Source: Anaerolineales bacterium (GTDB lineage: Bacteria > Chloroflexota > Anaerolineae > Anaerolineales > Villigracilaceae). Taken from it: 39,429 bases of DNA. Positions 18,115-27,295 of this stretch are shown piece after piece; position 1 is the stretch's first letter, and every line of letters begins with the position of its first letter. The translations under genes were made by a program, and so were the position numbers. The notes beneath the pieces were generated by a model. It was not told the DNA's origin, made no database searches, and saw only the letters and a list, made by a program, of their open reading frames with translations. The stretch is from the NCBI GenBank assembly GCA_026928255.1, contig JAIXKJ010000008.1, positions 1-39,429 of the forward strand, read 5' to 3'.

Positions 18115-18228
18115 TTATAGGACGAATCGTCCCGAAGGTTTTGAACCTTCGGGACGGCGCATAGCGCTTCGTGGCACATGTGCGGCGAGGATGAAGGTCA
18201 AGGTCAAAACGAAAAATATTTTTTTCAT
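18115..18228 (-). pseudogene. Orphan signal-peptide fragment upstream of the lipoprotein gene
   Basis: A 37-codon frame from an ATG at 18228 begins MKKIFFVLTLTFILAA, very like the start of the neighbouring lipoprotein (MKRLFLLLTFMLAA), but at the lipobox position it continues HVPRSAM instead of Cys and then reads through the palindromic repeat to a TAA. It looks like the 5' end of a second lipoprotein gene cut off by the repeat, or a partial duplication. Confidence 0.45.
18122..18157. repeat. Palindromic 36-bp repeat, copy 2
   Basis: Identical over 36 bp to 16451-16486 and in the same orientation, so the two copies flank the Cys-rich and lipoprotein genes as direct repeats. Hairpin 18128-18156. 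Confidence 0.85.
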
Positions 18229-18281
18229 TCTTTTTCCGCGTTTAGAAGGCATTTGAAAAGTTTATTACCAAAGCGCGCAAA

Positions 18282-18647
18282 CTACCCCGTCGCCACGACG
18301 AACGCCAGCGCGTGTTCGGCGGTGTGAGTTAAACTAACCGACCAATTTTTCAACCCCATTTCTTTTGCCAAGCGCGCGCCCGCGCCGCGAAGAATCAAAC
18401 GCGGAGCGCGGCGCTCGTCCAGCGCGATTTCAATGTCCAGCCAGCGGACGTCGCCAATGCCGACGCCCAACGCTTTGGAAACGGCTTCCTTCGCCGCGAA
18501 ACGCGCCGCCAACGAAGCGGGACGTCCGCCGCAATCCGCTAATTCGCGTTCGGTGAAGACGCGTCGCAAGAAGCGCTCGCCGTGCCGCTCGACCGCGTCG
18601 GCGACTCGCCGCACTTCGATTAAGTCAACGCCGTTTCGCAGAATCAC
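18282..18647 (-). CDS. acpS: Holo-[acyl-carrier-protein] synthase
   Basis: 121 residues, the family norm. The metal-binding Asp8 in GVDLIEV and Glu54 in AARFAAKEAVSKALG are in place. It transfers 4'-phosphopantetheine from CoA to the serine of ACP, activating fatty-acid synthesis. The start is a GTG at 18647 that overlaps the stop of the preceding gene as GTGA, implying translational coupling. About 100 nt of unremarkable sequence separate it from the orphan signal-peptide fragment downstream. Confidence 0.95.
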   Translation of the reverse strand: MILRNGVDLIEVRRVADAVERHGERFLRRVFTERELADCGGRPASLAARFAAKEAVSKALGVGIGDVRWLDIEIALDERRAPRLILRGAGARLAKEMGLKNWSVSLTHTAEHALAFVVATG

Positions 18648-19630
18648 TGGCAGACGGGAACTCCGTCCATGTTGACGGCTTTCGGGCTGAGCAAACAGTA
18701 AAGCGGTTTTATCACATTTTGCAAACCGACGAAAGGCTCGCGCAACTGCGTTTCTTTCAACGGGATGTTGACCGGCACGTTGAGCGTAACCGGCACTTGC
18801 TTGTCCACAGGCACGGTCAGCGAAAGATAGACGGGCAAGGTCGTCCCTGCTGGCAAAACAATGGTCGTGTTGGCGCGGGTGATGTTCAGCCCGCCCGTGT
18901 TAACCGTTACCAGCGCGTTCATAATCGTTACGTCCTGACTCAAAACCACGTCCGTTTGTTGGTTGAGTTCCAAATCAAATTTGACGGGAATGACCGCGTC
19001 CACAACGACGTTGGTTTCGATGTTGGCGCGTTCCATTTTTTCAAAGTTGGAAAACAAGCCCGCGGGCAAATCAATCACAGACAAGCCGACGTCCGTTAAT
19101 TTTGCCATGTCTAATTTAAGGCGATAGACGCTGATGATTAAAATAATTAGGATGATAATTAAGACGACGTTCACGCCCAATGTGATGGCGCTCGCCGTCG
19201 TCCACAAGCGCGGACCCCAAGCCGGGACTTTCGTCTCTTTGGCGGACTCTCCCTTTGGGGCTTGAGTCGGCGCGGGGACGAGAATCGGTTTCGGCGCGGG
19301 AGTCGGAGTCGGCTTGGGTTTTGCCTCGCGCTTGGGCAACGCAGCGACGACTTGTTTCGACGGCGCAGGCGCAGGAGTCGGCTTGGGAGCCGGTTGAGGC
19401 TTGGGCGCGGTCGGCGGCGGAAGATCTTTCTTCGCGGACTTTTTCGGCAACGCGGAAAGAATTTGCTTGTTTTTTTCCGTCGGCGGCGCTTTCGCTTCTT
19501 CTTTTATTTCCGCTTCCTCTTTGGGCGCTTCTTGCGCCTCGACGCGGGGCGGGCGCGAAAGCGGAATAAAACTGGAAATCAATTTTCGGAATTTTTGCAC
19601 AGGGTCGTTGGGAATCGATTCGTCAGCCAT
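18644..19630 (-). CDS. Single-span membrane protein with Pro/Ala/Lys-rich cytoplasmic region
   Basis: 328 residues. Residues ~1-140 are low complexity, rich in APKPTPAP and KK, probably disordered and cytoplasmic. One membrane helix follows (SAITLGVNVVLIIILIILII), then an outer domain of about 155 residues with several valine/threonine-rich strands (VVDAVIPVKFDLELNQQTDV, VPVTLNVPVNIPL) and two cysteines near the end. I do not recognise the family. It is coupled to acpS by a 4-nt overlap, which says nothing clear about function. The repetitive coding for Pro/Ala may be length-variable between strains. Confidence 0.7.
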   Translation of the reverse strand: MADESIPNDPVQKFRKLISSFIPLSRPPRVEAQEAPKEEAEIKEEAKAPPTEKNKQILSALPKKSAKKDLPPPTAPKPQPAPKPTPAPAPSKQVVAALPKREAKPKPTPTPAPKPILVPAPTQAPKGESAKETKVPAWGPRLWTTASAITLGVNVVLIIILIILIISVYRLKLDMAKLTDVGLSVIDLPAGLFSNFEKMERANIETNVVVDAVIPVKFDLELNQQTDVVLSQDVTIMNALVTVNTGGLNITRANTTIVLPAGTTLPVYLSLTVPVDKQVPVTLNVPVNIPLKETQLREPFVGLQNVIKPLYCLLSPKAVNMDGVPVCQ

Positions 19631-19710
19631 GTCGGTCTCCTGCTTCTATTTTACAACCTTAACAGAATTATCAGGAATTCATTACAAAACAGCAAACGCA
19701 AAATCTTGAC

Positions 19711-19739
19711 TTGTGAAGACAAACGATTTCAAATATAAT
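19711..19739 (+). promoter_or_regulatory. Promoter of the flavoprotein reductase gene
   Basis: TTGTGA (19711-19716), 17-nt spacer, TATAAT (19734-19739), 35 nt before the GTG start. A TTGACT just upstream is at 22-nt spacing and less likely. Confidence 0.6.
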
Positions 19740-19773
19740 TCAACGGTTTTATGTTTAGATAAGGAGAAAGAAA

Positions 19774-21084
19774 GTGGAAAATCAATACTACGTTGCCGTG
19801 ATCGGCGCGGGGCCGGCGGGTCTTTTTGGAGCGCGAGAGTTGACGAGTCAGGGCGCGCGCGTGGCGCTCTTCAACCGCGATATTAAAGCGGGCGGACTCG
19901 CGGAGTACGGCATTTATCTTGAAAAGCACACGATGAAGGAAGGTTTACGAAAGCAGTTTCGTCAGACGCTGGCGCAGCCGAACATTGATTATTACGGAAA
20001 TATTTCCGTCGGCGAAAACGGCGATTTTACGCTGGATGACATTCGCGCGCTGGGCTTCGACGCGGTGTTGATTACCGTCGGCGCGCAGGGAACGAAGTGG
20101 CTCGGCTTGCCCGGCGAAGACCTCGAAGGCGTGTACCACGCAAAGGATATGGTGTACGGCTACAACCATTTGCCGCCGTACAGCCAGCGCAAATTCCGCT
20201 TTGGGAAACGCGCGGCTATCGTCGGCGCGGGCAACGTGATGATTGACATTGCGCGTTATTTGATTAATCATCAAAACGTGGAAGAAGTTACCGCCATCGT
20301 GCGGCGCGGGCCGGCGGAAGTGAACTTCACCAAAGACGAGATGAAGCATCTCGTCGCCTATCTCGATTTGGAAGCGTTTGACAAAGAGATCGAGCGCATC
20401 CGCCCGATGTTGGAAGCGGTCGGTCAAGACGCGGCGGCGGGCAAACAAAAAGTTTTGGAAGCGCTGCCCAAAGCCGATCCGAAGACGCGCAACGCAACCT
20501 TCAAATTTGACTTCCTCTCCTCCCCTTCCGCAATGTTGGGCGAAAACGGTTTGCTGACTCAAATCGAAGTGGAAGAAAATATCCTCGTCGAACGCAACGG
20601 GAAGACCAGCGCCAAAGGCGCTGGCGTCAAACGCGCCTTCGACGCGGAGACCGTCGTCTTCGCCATCGGCGATCAAGTGGACGCGAATTTTGGTCTGCCC
20701 GTCGAATGGGGCGAATTCAAAAAGAACGACGCGCCGAAATTTCCGATTGAAGACACGTCGTATGAATCAACCGTCGAAGGAGTTTTCGTCGGCGGCTGGT
20801 CGCGCAAGGCAAGCGAAGGCTTGGTCGGCTACGCCCGCCGCGACGGAATCAACGCGGCGAAAGCGGTGGAAGCATATCTGAAAACGAAAAGCGTCGGCGG
20901 GTTAAGTCCCGACGCGGTGGCGGCGAAGATTAAATCTCTGCAAAAGCCGATTGTTTACAAAGAGGACATCAAGCGTTTGGAAGCCGCCGAAGCGGAAGAA
21001 GCCAAAAAGCGCGGACTCGACGAGTGGAAGTACGACACCAACGAAGAGATGCTGCAAGCGATGGGTTTGCTGGAAACCGCCTAG
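19774..21084 (+). CDS. Ferredoxin/adrenodoxin-type NADP+ reductase family flavoprotein
   Basis: 436 residues. The N-terminal FAD-binding motif VAVIGAGPAGLFGARELTSQG, a second dinucleotide motif AAIVGAGNVMIDIARYL for NAD(P)H near residue 150, and the C-terminal VEGVFVGGWSRKASEGLVGYARRDG match the FprA/adrenodoxin reductase and glutamate-synthase small-subunit-like branch. It probably moves electrons between NADPH and ferredoxin. GTG start set by AAGGAG at 19761-19766. The last ~60 residues are a charged helical tail beyond the usual core. Single-gene unit with its own promoter and terminator; no ferredoxin gene next to it. Confidence 0.85.
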   Translation: MENQYYVAVIGAGPAGLFGARELTSQGARVALFNRDIKAGGLAEYGIYLEKHTMKEGLRKQFRQTLAQPNIDYYGNISVGENGDFTLDDIRALGFDAVLITVGAQGTKWLGLPGEDLEGVYHAKDMVYGYNHLPPYSQRKFRFGKRAAIVGAGNVMIDIARYLINHQNVEEVTAIVRRGPAEVNFTKDEMKHLVAYLDLEAFDKEIERIRPMLEAVGQDAAAGKQKVLEALPKADPKTRNATFKFDFLSSPSAMLGENGLLTQIEVEENILVERNGKTSAKGAGVKRAFDAETVVFAIGDQVDANFGLPVEWGEFKKNDAPKFPIEDTSYESTVEGVFVGGWSRKASEGLVGYARRDGINAAKAVEAYLKTKSVGGLSPDAVAAKIKSLQKPIVYKEDIKRLEAAEAEEAKKRGLDEWKYDTNEEMLQAMGLLETA

Positions 21085-21095
21085 TTTGTTTATAG

Positions 21096-21127
21096 AAAAG
21101 AGCCGAGTCTTGCGACTCGGCTCTTTT
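21096..21127. terminator. Bidirectional terminator after the reductase gene
   Basis: Stem AAAAGAGCCGAGTC / GACTCGGCTCTTTT, loop TTGC, with flanking A- and T-runs. Serves the reductase gene and probably the convergent cold-shock gene. Confidence 0.9.
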
Positions 21128-21155
21128 TATTTGGCTCAATTAATTACTTGCGGAA

Positions 21156-21365
21156 TTAGAGAACCACTACATCCGCGGCTTGCAAACCTTTGGGACCGTT
21201 CTCGATGGTGAATTCCACCTGTTGTCCTTCTTGCAGGTTTTTGAAACCTTCGCCGCGAATCGCGGAAAAGTGAACAAAAACGTCGGGTCCGCCGTCGCGG
21301 GCGAGAAAACCATAACCCTTCGTTCCGTTGAACCACTTAACCGTGCCGATGATACGTTCAGCCAT
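21156..21365 (-). CDS. Cold-shock domain protein
   Basis: 69 residues, one cold-shock domain. RNP1 KGYGFL (16-21) and RNP2 VFVHFS (29-34) carry the nucleic-acid-binding aromatics. Such proteins melt RNA structure as chaperones and are often cold induced. AGGAGG lies seven bases before the ATG. Monocistronic, convergent with the reductase gene. The region upstream holds the terminator of the trpS-dtd unit. Confidence 0.95.
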   Translation of the reverse strand: MAERIIGTVKWFNGTKGYGFLARDGGPDVFVHFSAIRGEGFKNLQEGQQVEFTIENGPKGLQAADVVVL

Positions 21366-21425
21366 ATTTGCCTCCTAAGCAAAATGAAAAAAATGTGGGC
21401 GACGCAGTTGTATTCATCGGGCAGT

Positions 21426-21460
21426 AAAAAAAATACGGCTCAAGGTCTTGCTTTGAGCCG
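21426..21460 (-). terminator. Terminator of trpS-dtd, upstream of the cold-shock gene
   Basis: On the minus strand the stem CGGCTCAA / TTGAGCCG is followed, after TA, by eight T residues. It lies after dtd and about 60 nt before the cold-shock start, so it should end the trpS-dtd transcript; a role as a regulated leader hairpin of the cold-shock gene is possible if that gene's promoter lies further upstream. Confidence 0.7.
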
Positions 21461-21573
21461 TTGTTTCTTCATTCTTCCGCAACGAAAACCTCTTGCATCC
21501 TTCGGCGCTTAATTTATCATTAAATCCCAAAGTTTGCAATTATTTTAAGGAAGAGAGATTGCGCGGATTTTGG

Positions 21574-22014
21574 CTATTCTTTTTCCAGCCAAATGGTAAC
21601 GGGACCGTGGTTATGAATTTCGACTTCCATGTGCGCGCCGAACTTTCCGCTTTGAGTCGGGATTCCTTGCCCGCGCAATAATTGGATGAAACGTTCGACG
21701 AGCGGTTCGGCGAGGTCGGGCAACGCCGCGTCGAGGAAGGAAGGTCGGCGTCCTTTGCGCGTGTCGGCGTAGAGCGTAAATTGCGAAACGACGATGGCTT
21801 CGCCTTTTACGTCTAACGCGGAGAGATTGGTCTTGCCTTGCTCGTCTTCAAAGATTCGCAAGTTGGCGATTTTTTCGGCGAGGAATTGCGCCTGCGTTTC
21901 GCCGTCGCTATGACCGACGCCCAAGAGAATCAACAAGCCTTTTCCAATTTCGGAAATGATTTGTCCTTCGACGGTTACGCTGGCGCGGGAGACGCGCTGA
22001 ACTAAGGCGCGCAT
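21574..22014 (-). CDS. dtd: D-aminoacyl-tRNA deacylase
   Basis: 146 residues, family length. Both active-site signatures are present: [14 protein letters not shown] and the C-terminal cross-subunit Gly-cisPro motif NHGPVT. It hydrolyses D-amino acids mischarged onto tRNA (and Gly-tRNA-Ala). Its ATG shares one base with the TAA of trpS (TAATG), so the two genes are tightly coupled; pairing a tRNA editing enzyme with a synthetase makes functional sense. Confidence 0.96.
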   Translation of the reverse strand: MRALVQRVSRASVTVEGQIISEIGKGLLILLGVGHSDGETQAQFLAEKIANLRIFEDEQGKTNLSALDVKGEAIVVSQFTLYADTRKGRRPSFLDAALPDLAEPLVERFIQLLRGQGIPTQSGKFGAHMEVEIHNHGPVTIWLEKE

Positions 22015-23000
22015 TACGGCAGTTTCATCGCCTCGCGGACTTCCGCCATGACTTCTTGCGCGACGGCGCGGGCGCGTTTTCCGCCGTCGTCGAGGATGGC
22101 TTGCACGTCGTCGGGTTTGGATTCAAATTCGGCGCGTTTGGCGCGGAAGGGTTCGAGATGTTTGTTAAGGTTGTTGGCGAGTCGCATTTTGCAATCCACG
22201 CAGCCGATTCCAGCGCGGCGACATTCGACGTTGATCATATCTACTTCGTCTTGCGGCGAAAAGATTTTGTGCATGGTAAAGACGTTGCAAATGTCGGGGT
22301 TGCCCGGGTCGGTTCGTTTGACGCGGGCGGGGTCGGTAACCATTTCGCGGACGCGCTTGGTCGTCTCGGCGGGCGAAGCGGCGAGTTCGATGTGATTGTT
22401 GAGACTCTTGCTCATCTTCTCTTTGCCGTCAATGCCCAACACTTTTTTGATTTCGGTATGTTTCGCTTGCGGTTCGATTAACGCTTGGGTTTGGAAGCGG
22501 TAATTGAAAGAGCGCACCGTTTCGCGGGCAAATTCGATATGCGGAACTTGGTCAATGCCGACGGGGACGACGTCCGTTTTGTAAAGCACGATGTCCGCCG
22601 TCATTAACACAGGATAGCCGAGCAAGCCGTAGTTGACGTTTTCCGGCTGATGGCGAATCTTCTCTTTGAAGGTCGGCAGGTCGGTCAACTTGCCGAGCGG
22701 CGTAACCATCGAAAGGTAGGCGTGCAACTCCATCACTTCGGGAACATGCGATTGCACGAACATGATCGTCTCTTCGGGGCGGATGCCCGCCGCGAGCCAG
22801 TCGAGCGCCATTTCAAAGGTGTTTTGGCGCAGTTCTTGAGTCGTCTCTACCGTCGTCAAAGCATGAACGTCCACAATACAATAGACGCAATCATATTCGT
22901 TTTGCAATTCCGCATAGTTTTGGATTGCGCCGAGATAGTTGCCTAAATGTTGGCGGCCGGTGGGGCGCGCTCCTGAAAATACTCGTCCTTTTTTCGTCAT
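22014..23000 (-). CDS. trpS: Tryptophanyl-tRNA synthetase
   Basis: 328 residues from the ATG at 23000 ([15 protein letters not shown]); upstream in-frame ATG at 23069 would add a non-homologous stretch overlapping the promoter. Class I signatures: HIGH variant RQHLGN at residues ~16-21 and KMSKS near 195. It charges tRNA-Trp. The C-terminal part has a CxxC ([18 protein letters not shown]) seen in one subgroup of bacterial TrpRS. A TGTTATAAT extended -10 stands about 40 nt upstream of the ATG. Co-transcribed with dtd. Confidence 0.96.
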   Translation of the reverse strand: MTKKGRVFSGARPTGRQHLGNYLGAIQNYAELQNEYDCVYCIVDVHALTTVETTQELRQNTFEMALDWLAAGIRPEETIMFVQSHVPEVMELHAYLSMVTPLGKLTDLPTFKEKIRHQPENVNYGLLGYPVLMTADIVLYKTDVVPVGIDQVPHIEFARETVRSFNYRFQTQALIEPQAKHTEIKKVLGIDGKEKMSKSLNNHIELAASPAETTKRVREMVTDPARVKRTDPGNPDICNVFTMHKIFSPQDEVDMINVECRRAGIGCVDCKMRLANNLNKHLEPFRAKRAEFESKPDDVQAILDDGGKRARAVAQEVMAEVREAMKLP

Positions 23001-23062
23001 TCGCTGCCTTCGTCTAAAATTTATCAAGTGTAAGAAAATTATAACATGCCGACTTAAAAGTC

Positions 23063-23091
23063 TTGCCACGCTTCGTTAAGGGGGCTATAAT
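23063..23091 (+). promoter_or_regulatory. Promoter of the FmdB-like gene
   Basis: TTGCCA (23063-23068), 17-nt spacer, TATAAT (23086-23091), about 45 nt before the ATG. Confidence 0.75.
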
Positions 23092-23135
23092 GCCGCAGTC
23101 AAATTAAAGAGGAAAGTTAAGCAAGGAGAGAACGA

Positions 23136-23399
23136 ATGCCCGTCTATACTTACCGATGCGAGAATTGCGGAATTCAATTTGAGCGTCATCAATCGTTTAC
23201 CGATTCCCCGTTGAAGACCTGCCCCGAATGTCGCAAAAAAGCGTTGAAGAAAGTCATCACGCCGACCAAAGTGATTTTCAAAGGGTCGGGTTTTTACGCT
23301 ACCGATCACAAATCGCCTTCGGGTTCGACCTCTTCGACGGAAACGTCTAAGAAGAGCGCCGAGACGAAAAAAGCCGACGCATCGGCTTCTTCCGAATAA
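23136..23399 (+). CDS. FmdB-family zinc-ribbon protein
   Basis: 87 residues. The first 45 form a zinc ribbon with two pairs, CENC and CPEC, and the family start MPVYTYRCENCG. The tail is Ser/Thr/Lys-rich and probably disordered. FmdB-type proteins are small putative regulators of unknown mechanism. An AAGGAG precedes the ATG. Monocistronic with promoter and terminator of its own. Confidence 0.9.
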   Translation: MPVYTYRCENCGIQFERHQSFTDSPLKTCPECRKKALKKVITPTKVIFKGSGFYATDHKSPSGSTSSTETSKKSAETKKADASASSE

Positions 23400-23405
23400 A
23401 GAATT

Positions 23406-23442
23406 CAATCTCCGTAGAAATTTTCTACGGAGATTTTTTTTA
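23406..23442 (+). terminator. Terminator of the FmdB-like gene
   Basis: Stem AATCTCCGTAGAAA / TTTCTACGGAGATT followed by a run of eight T. It only fits the + strand; it touches the stop of the convergent MFS gene. Confidence 0.9.
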
Positions 23443-24678
23443 CGCCGTTTCCAGTTTTCGTTTTTTCAACATCCACCAACTGACGGCAGCGAGCGGAATG
23501 ACCGCCAGCGCAGCGCTGACGTAAGCCATCATGTTGTAGCCGAGCGAGGCGAAGATAAATCCGCTGCCTAAACTTCCCAGCGCGGAAGCCAAGCCGACGA
23601 TTAGATCGTTGAAGCCTTGCGTGCGGGCGCGTTCGGCGGGCGAGAGTTGGTCGGCAAGCAAGGTCGAGCCGCCGACAAAACAGAAGTTCCAGCCTAAGCC
23701 CAAAAGGAAAAGCGCCACGCCCAGCGGAAGCACGTCGGGGGAAATTGTCGCGGCGAAACAGGCGACCACGAGCGTCAACGAGCCGACGAGGATGACGACG
23801 CCGCGCCCCCATTTATCCGCCAGCCTGCCCGACAAAATCGAAAAAGCGTACATGCCAAACGTGTGCGACGAGATGACCGTCGAAATGTCTTTGAGGTTGT
23901 GGTCGTGTCCGCGCATGTGCAGCGAGGTGATGACCATGACCAAGACCATGACCATTTGCCCAAGCATCATGCTCAACAGCGCGACCAGCGCGGCGGGTTG
24001 ACGGAAGATTTCGAGCAACCCGCGCTCGCGGCTGTTGGCGGTCGCCGCTTCGGGATATTTTTGCGCGACTTCCTTGCCGACGTCCAGCGGGTCGGGGCGC
24101 AAGCCGACGAAGACGACTGCCGCGCCAATGGCGAACAACACGCCGGCGACGAGATACGCGCCCGCCAATTCGTTGACGCCCCACGCGCCGACGACCTTCC
24201 CCGCCGGACCCGCCACGAAGGGACCGACCACTGAGCCGACCGTCCCGCCGATGACGACGTTGGAGATGGCGCGTCCGCGGTGTTCGGGGCGGTTAACTTC
24301 GGCGGCGGCGAAACGTCCTAACTGCACGGCGGCGTTGGCAATTCCCATCAGCAACATGCCGCCCAAAAATAGAGAAAAGGATTGAACGGCGATGGCGTAA
24401 AAAGTCAAGCCGCTGCCGAGCGCGCCAGAGACGAGTCCGCTGGTCAGACCGCGCCTGCGCCCAATCGCATCATAGACGTAGCCCCAGCCAAAAGCGGACA
24501 ACGCGCCCGCCAACAAATAGACGGCGGTCGGCACGCCCGCCCAATCGGCGCGTTGAGTCAGTTCTTTGCCGACGATGGAGTTGAGCGTCGCCGCGGCGAT
24601 GAATCCCGCCGACGCCAGCGATTGCTGGGCAAAGAGAATCGCGGTAAGTTTCCGCGCAATTTTTTCAAGGTTGTTCAC
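23440..24678 (-). CDS. MFS transporter
   Basis: 412 residues with about 12 predicted hydrophobic segments in two halves. Motif A of the major facilitator superfamily is seen after the second helix as YDAIGRRRG, with a second copy SGRLADKWGRG in the C-terminal half. Substrate unknown; drug or metabolite efflux is a common role. It stands alone between the FmdB-like gene and the malic enzyme gene. Confidence 0.88.
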   Translation of the reverse strand: MNNLEKIARKLTAILFAQQSLASAGFIAAATLNSIVGKELTQRADWAGVPTAVYLLAGALSAFGWGYVYDAIGRRRGLTSGLVSGALGSGLTFYAIAVQSFSLFLGGMLLMGIANAAVQLGRFAAAEVNRPEHRGRAISNVVIGGTVGSVVGPFVAGPAGKVVGAWGVNELAGAYLVAGVLFAIGAAVVFVGLRPDPLDVGKEVAQKYPEAATANSRERGLLEIFRQPAALVALLSMMLGQMVMVLVMVITSLHMRGHDHNLKDISTVISSHTFGMYAFSILSGRLADKWGRGVVILVGSLTLVVACFAATISPDVLPLGVALFLLGLGWNFCFVGGSTLLADQLSPAERARTQGFNDLIVGLASALGSLGSGFIFASLGYNMMAYVSAALAVIPLAAVSWWMLKKRKLETA

Positions 24679-24738
24679 AAGCGTTCCTGCAAGTCAAAAG
24701 ATTTTTTATCAGCGCGGATTATACATGATGAGCAAATC

Positions 24739-24780
24739 AAAAAATCCTCCGAGCGGATTTTTCCATTCGGAGGATTTTTT
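24739..24780 (-). terminator. Terminator of the malic enzyme gene
   Basis: Stem AAAAAATCCTCCGA / TCGGAGGATTTTTT with a 14-nt loop, just after the stop codon at 24796 on the minus strand. Confidence 0.85.
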
Positions 24781-24795
24781 CTATCTGCGATTCGT

Positions 24796-27054
24796 TTAGC
24801 GTCCCATTGCGTCCATCACGGCGACCGAAGCGACTTGCACAATGGCGTTCACGTCGTCGCCCGTTTGCAGGACGTGAATCGGCGCGCCGACGCCCAGCAA
24901 AATCGGTCCAATCGCTTTGGCGTTGCCCAGCCGCGCCAACAATTTGTACGCGATGTTCGCCGATTCCAACGAAGGGAAGACCAAGACGTTGGCGTCTTTC
25001 ACCGCGCTAAACGGGTAACGCTCTTCGACGATTTTCGGCACAACAGCGCTGTCGGCTTGCATTTCGCCGTCCACGCGCAAATCGGGGCGACGCGCTTTGA
25101 CCAATCCCGCCGCCTTGCGAACCTTGTCCGAAAGCGCGTGCGGAGTCGAGCCAAAGTTCGAGAACGAGAGGAAAGCGACTCGCGGGTCCATTTCGATGCG
25201 CTTGGCGTAGTCTGCGGCGAGGATGGCGATTTCCGCCAAATCTTCGGCGCTGGGATCAATGTTGACCGTCGCGTCGGTGAAAAGGAAAACTCTGTCTTCG
25301 ACGATCATAATGTACGCGCCAGCCGCCCGAGAGACGCCGGGCGCGGTGTGATGAATTTGCAGCGCCGGGCGAATCACGTCGGGGTAGTCGTAAGTTAAGC
25401 CCGAAACGAAAGCGTCGGCGTCGCCCATTTTGACCATCATCGAACCCAACACGTTGGGGTCGCGCAACTTCTTGACCGCGTCGCGCATGGTTACGCCTTG
25501 ACGTTGGCGAAGTTCGTAAAACTTTTCCGCGTAAGGTTGCATTTTGTCAAAGTCGCGCGGGTCTACAATCAGCGGGTCAAAGTCAAAACTCAACGCGGCG
25601 ATTTCTTTTTGAATCTGCTCGCGCTGACCAATCAAAATCGGCGAGGCGATGCCGTCTCCTTGCACGCGGTAAGCGGCGCGGATAATCTTCGGCTCTTCGC
25701 CTTCGGCAAAGACCAGGCGCTTCTTTCCGCCCGACTCGCGCGCCTTGTTTTGAAAGAAGTAACGAATGCGCTCGCTGCGCCCATAGCGGAACGCCAACTG
25801 TTCGCGGTATTCATTAATATCAATCGTCTTTCGCGCCACGCCAGATTTCATCCCCGCTTCGGCGACGGCTGGCGCTTCCCACAACAGCACCCGCGGGTCG
25901 AGCGCGGTCGGGATGATGTACTCGCGCCCAAATTTGATGGGCTGGTTGCCATAAGCGCGGATGACCGAATCGGGCACGTCCTCTTTCGCCAGCGCCGCCA
26001 ACGCCTTCGACGCGGCGAACTTCATCTCTTCGTTAATCCGTTTGGCGCGAATGTCCAACGCGCCGCGAAAGATGAAGGGAAAGCCTAATACGTTATTGAC
26101 TTGATTGGGATAATCGGAACGCCCCGTGGCGATGATGACGTCCTTGCGCGCCTCTTTCGCCAATTCGGGCTTAATCTCCGGGTCGGGGTTCGCCATCGCC
26201 AAAATGATCGGGTCTGCCGCCATGCTCCGAACCATGTCCTGCGTCAGCACGTTCGCCACCGAAAGCCCGTAGAACACATCCGCGCCAGCGACGGCGTCCG
26301 CTAAGGTGCGATGTCCTTTGTCCTCGACCGCCAATTTTTCTTTATAGGCGTTCATGCCTTCCTTGCGCCCTTTATAGACGACGCCTTTGGTGTCCACTAA
26401 CATGATGTTCTCGCGCTTGACTCCCCAAGCGACCGCCAATTCCGCGCAAGAGATCGCCGACGCGCCCGCGCCCGAAATGACCAAGCGAATTTCGCTGTGT
26501 TTCTTCCCGACGATTTCCAGCGCGTTCGCCAGCCCCGCAGCGGAGATAATCGCCGTGCCGTGCTGGTCGTCGTGAAAGACGGGAATATCCAGCATATTTT
26601 TCAGCGTCTCTTCGATGTAGAAACATTCGGGGGCTTTAATGTCTTCGAGGTTGATTCCGCCAAAGGTCGGGGCAATGGCGGCGACTACTTTGATAATTTC
26701 GTCGGGGTCGGTCGCGTTCAACTCGATGTCAAAAACATCCACATCGGCGAACTTTTTGAACAGCACGCCTTTGCCTTCCATGACGGGTTTGCTCGCCAAC
26801 CCGCCGCGATTGCCGAGCCCTAAAATGGCTGTGCCGTTGGAAACGACCGCCACTAAATTTCCTTTGGATGTGTATTCGTAAGCGTCTTGCGGATTTTTTT
26901 CAATTTCCAAAACGGTCTCCGCCACGCCGGGCGAATACGCCAAACTTAAATCGCGTTGCGTGTCCAGCGGTTTGGTGGGCACCACTTCAATTTTCCCAGG
27001 TTTGCCTTTTAAGCGATGGTACTCAAAAACGTCTTCACGAGTGAATGTAGCCAT
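24796..27054 (-). CDS. maeB: NADP-dependent malic enzyme with C-terminal phosphotransacetylase-like domain
   Basis: 752 residues, the length of MaeB-type fusions. Residues ~1-410 are the malic enzyme: substrate loop [34 protein letters not shown] and the NAD(P) motif [11 protein letters not shown]. Residues ~430-750 are the Pta/Ptb-like domain ([28 protein letters not shown] segment [15 protein letters not shown]), which in MaeB proteins is usually not a transacetylase but an acetyl-CoA-sensing regulatory module. It converts malate to pyruvate and CO2 with NADPH formation. GGAGG before the ATG. Single-gene unit, divergent from the FabG-like gene. Confidence 0.95.
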   Translation of the reverse strand: MATFTREDVFEYHRLKGKPGKIEVVPTKPLDTQRDLSLAYSPGVAETVLEIEKNPQDAYEYTSKGNLVAVVSNGTAILGLGNRGGLASKPVMEGKGVLFKKFADVDVFDIELNATDPDEIIKVVAAIAPTFGGINLEDIKAPECFYIEETLKNMLDIPVFHDDQHGTAIISAAGLANALEIVGKKHSEIRLVISGAGASAISCAELAVAWGVKRENIMLVDTKGVVYKGRKEGMNAYKEKLAVEDKGHRTLADAVAGADVFYGLSVANVLTQDMVRSMAADPIILAMANPDPEIKPELAKEARKDVIIATGRSDYPNQVNNVLGFPFIFRGALDIRAKRINEEMKFAASKALAALAKEDVPDSVIRAYGNQPIKFGREYIIPTALDPRVLLWEAPAVAEAGMKSGVARKTIDINEYREQLAFRYGRSERIRYFFQNKARESGGKKRLVFAEGEEPKIIRAAYRVQGDGIASPILIGQREQIQKEIAALSFDFDPLIVDPRDFDKMQPYAEKFYELRQRQGVTMRDAVKKLRDPNVLGSMMVKMGDADAFVSGLTYDYPDVIRPALQIHHTAPGVSRAAGAYIMIVEDRVFLFTDATVNIDPSAEDLAEIAILAADYAKRIEMDPRVAFLSFSNFGSTPHALSDKVRKAAGLVKARRPDLRVDGEMQADSAVVPKIVEERYPFSAVKDANVLVFPSLESANIAYKLLARLGNAKAIGPILLGVGAPIHVLQTGDDVNAIVQVASVAVMDAMGR

Positions 27055-27295
27055 AAAACCTCCGAAAGTTTAGTGAACGACTATCGAAAATTATCGCACA
27101 CTTTTACGGGCGCGGATAGTCGCTTTCTTCGTCGTTCGGCGCGACAAATGCAACCTAACGACGACGGCTTATTTAAGACGATGAATCCTATCAATTTCTC
27201 GCAGGTTTAGAAATTCCTATTTTCGCTTAATTTTCGCGGCGGGTATAATTCCTTCGCACTGTCATTTTGAGAGATAGCGAAAAGAGGAAACCACA

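Noticed and set aside
23001..23069. Upstream ATG of trpS at 23069
   Set aside because: Adds residues not seen in the family and overlaps the TGTTATAAT promoter element; the start at 23000 gives the expected N-terminus.
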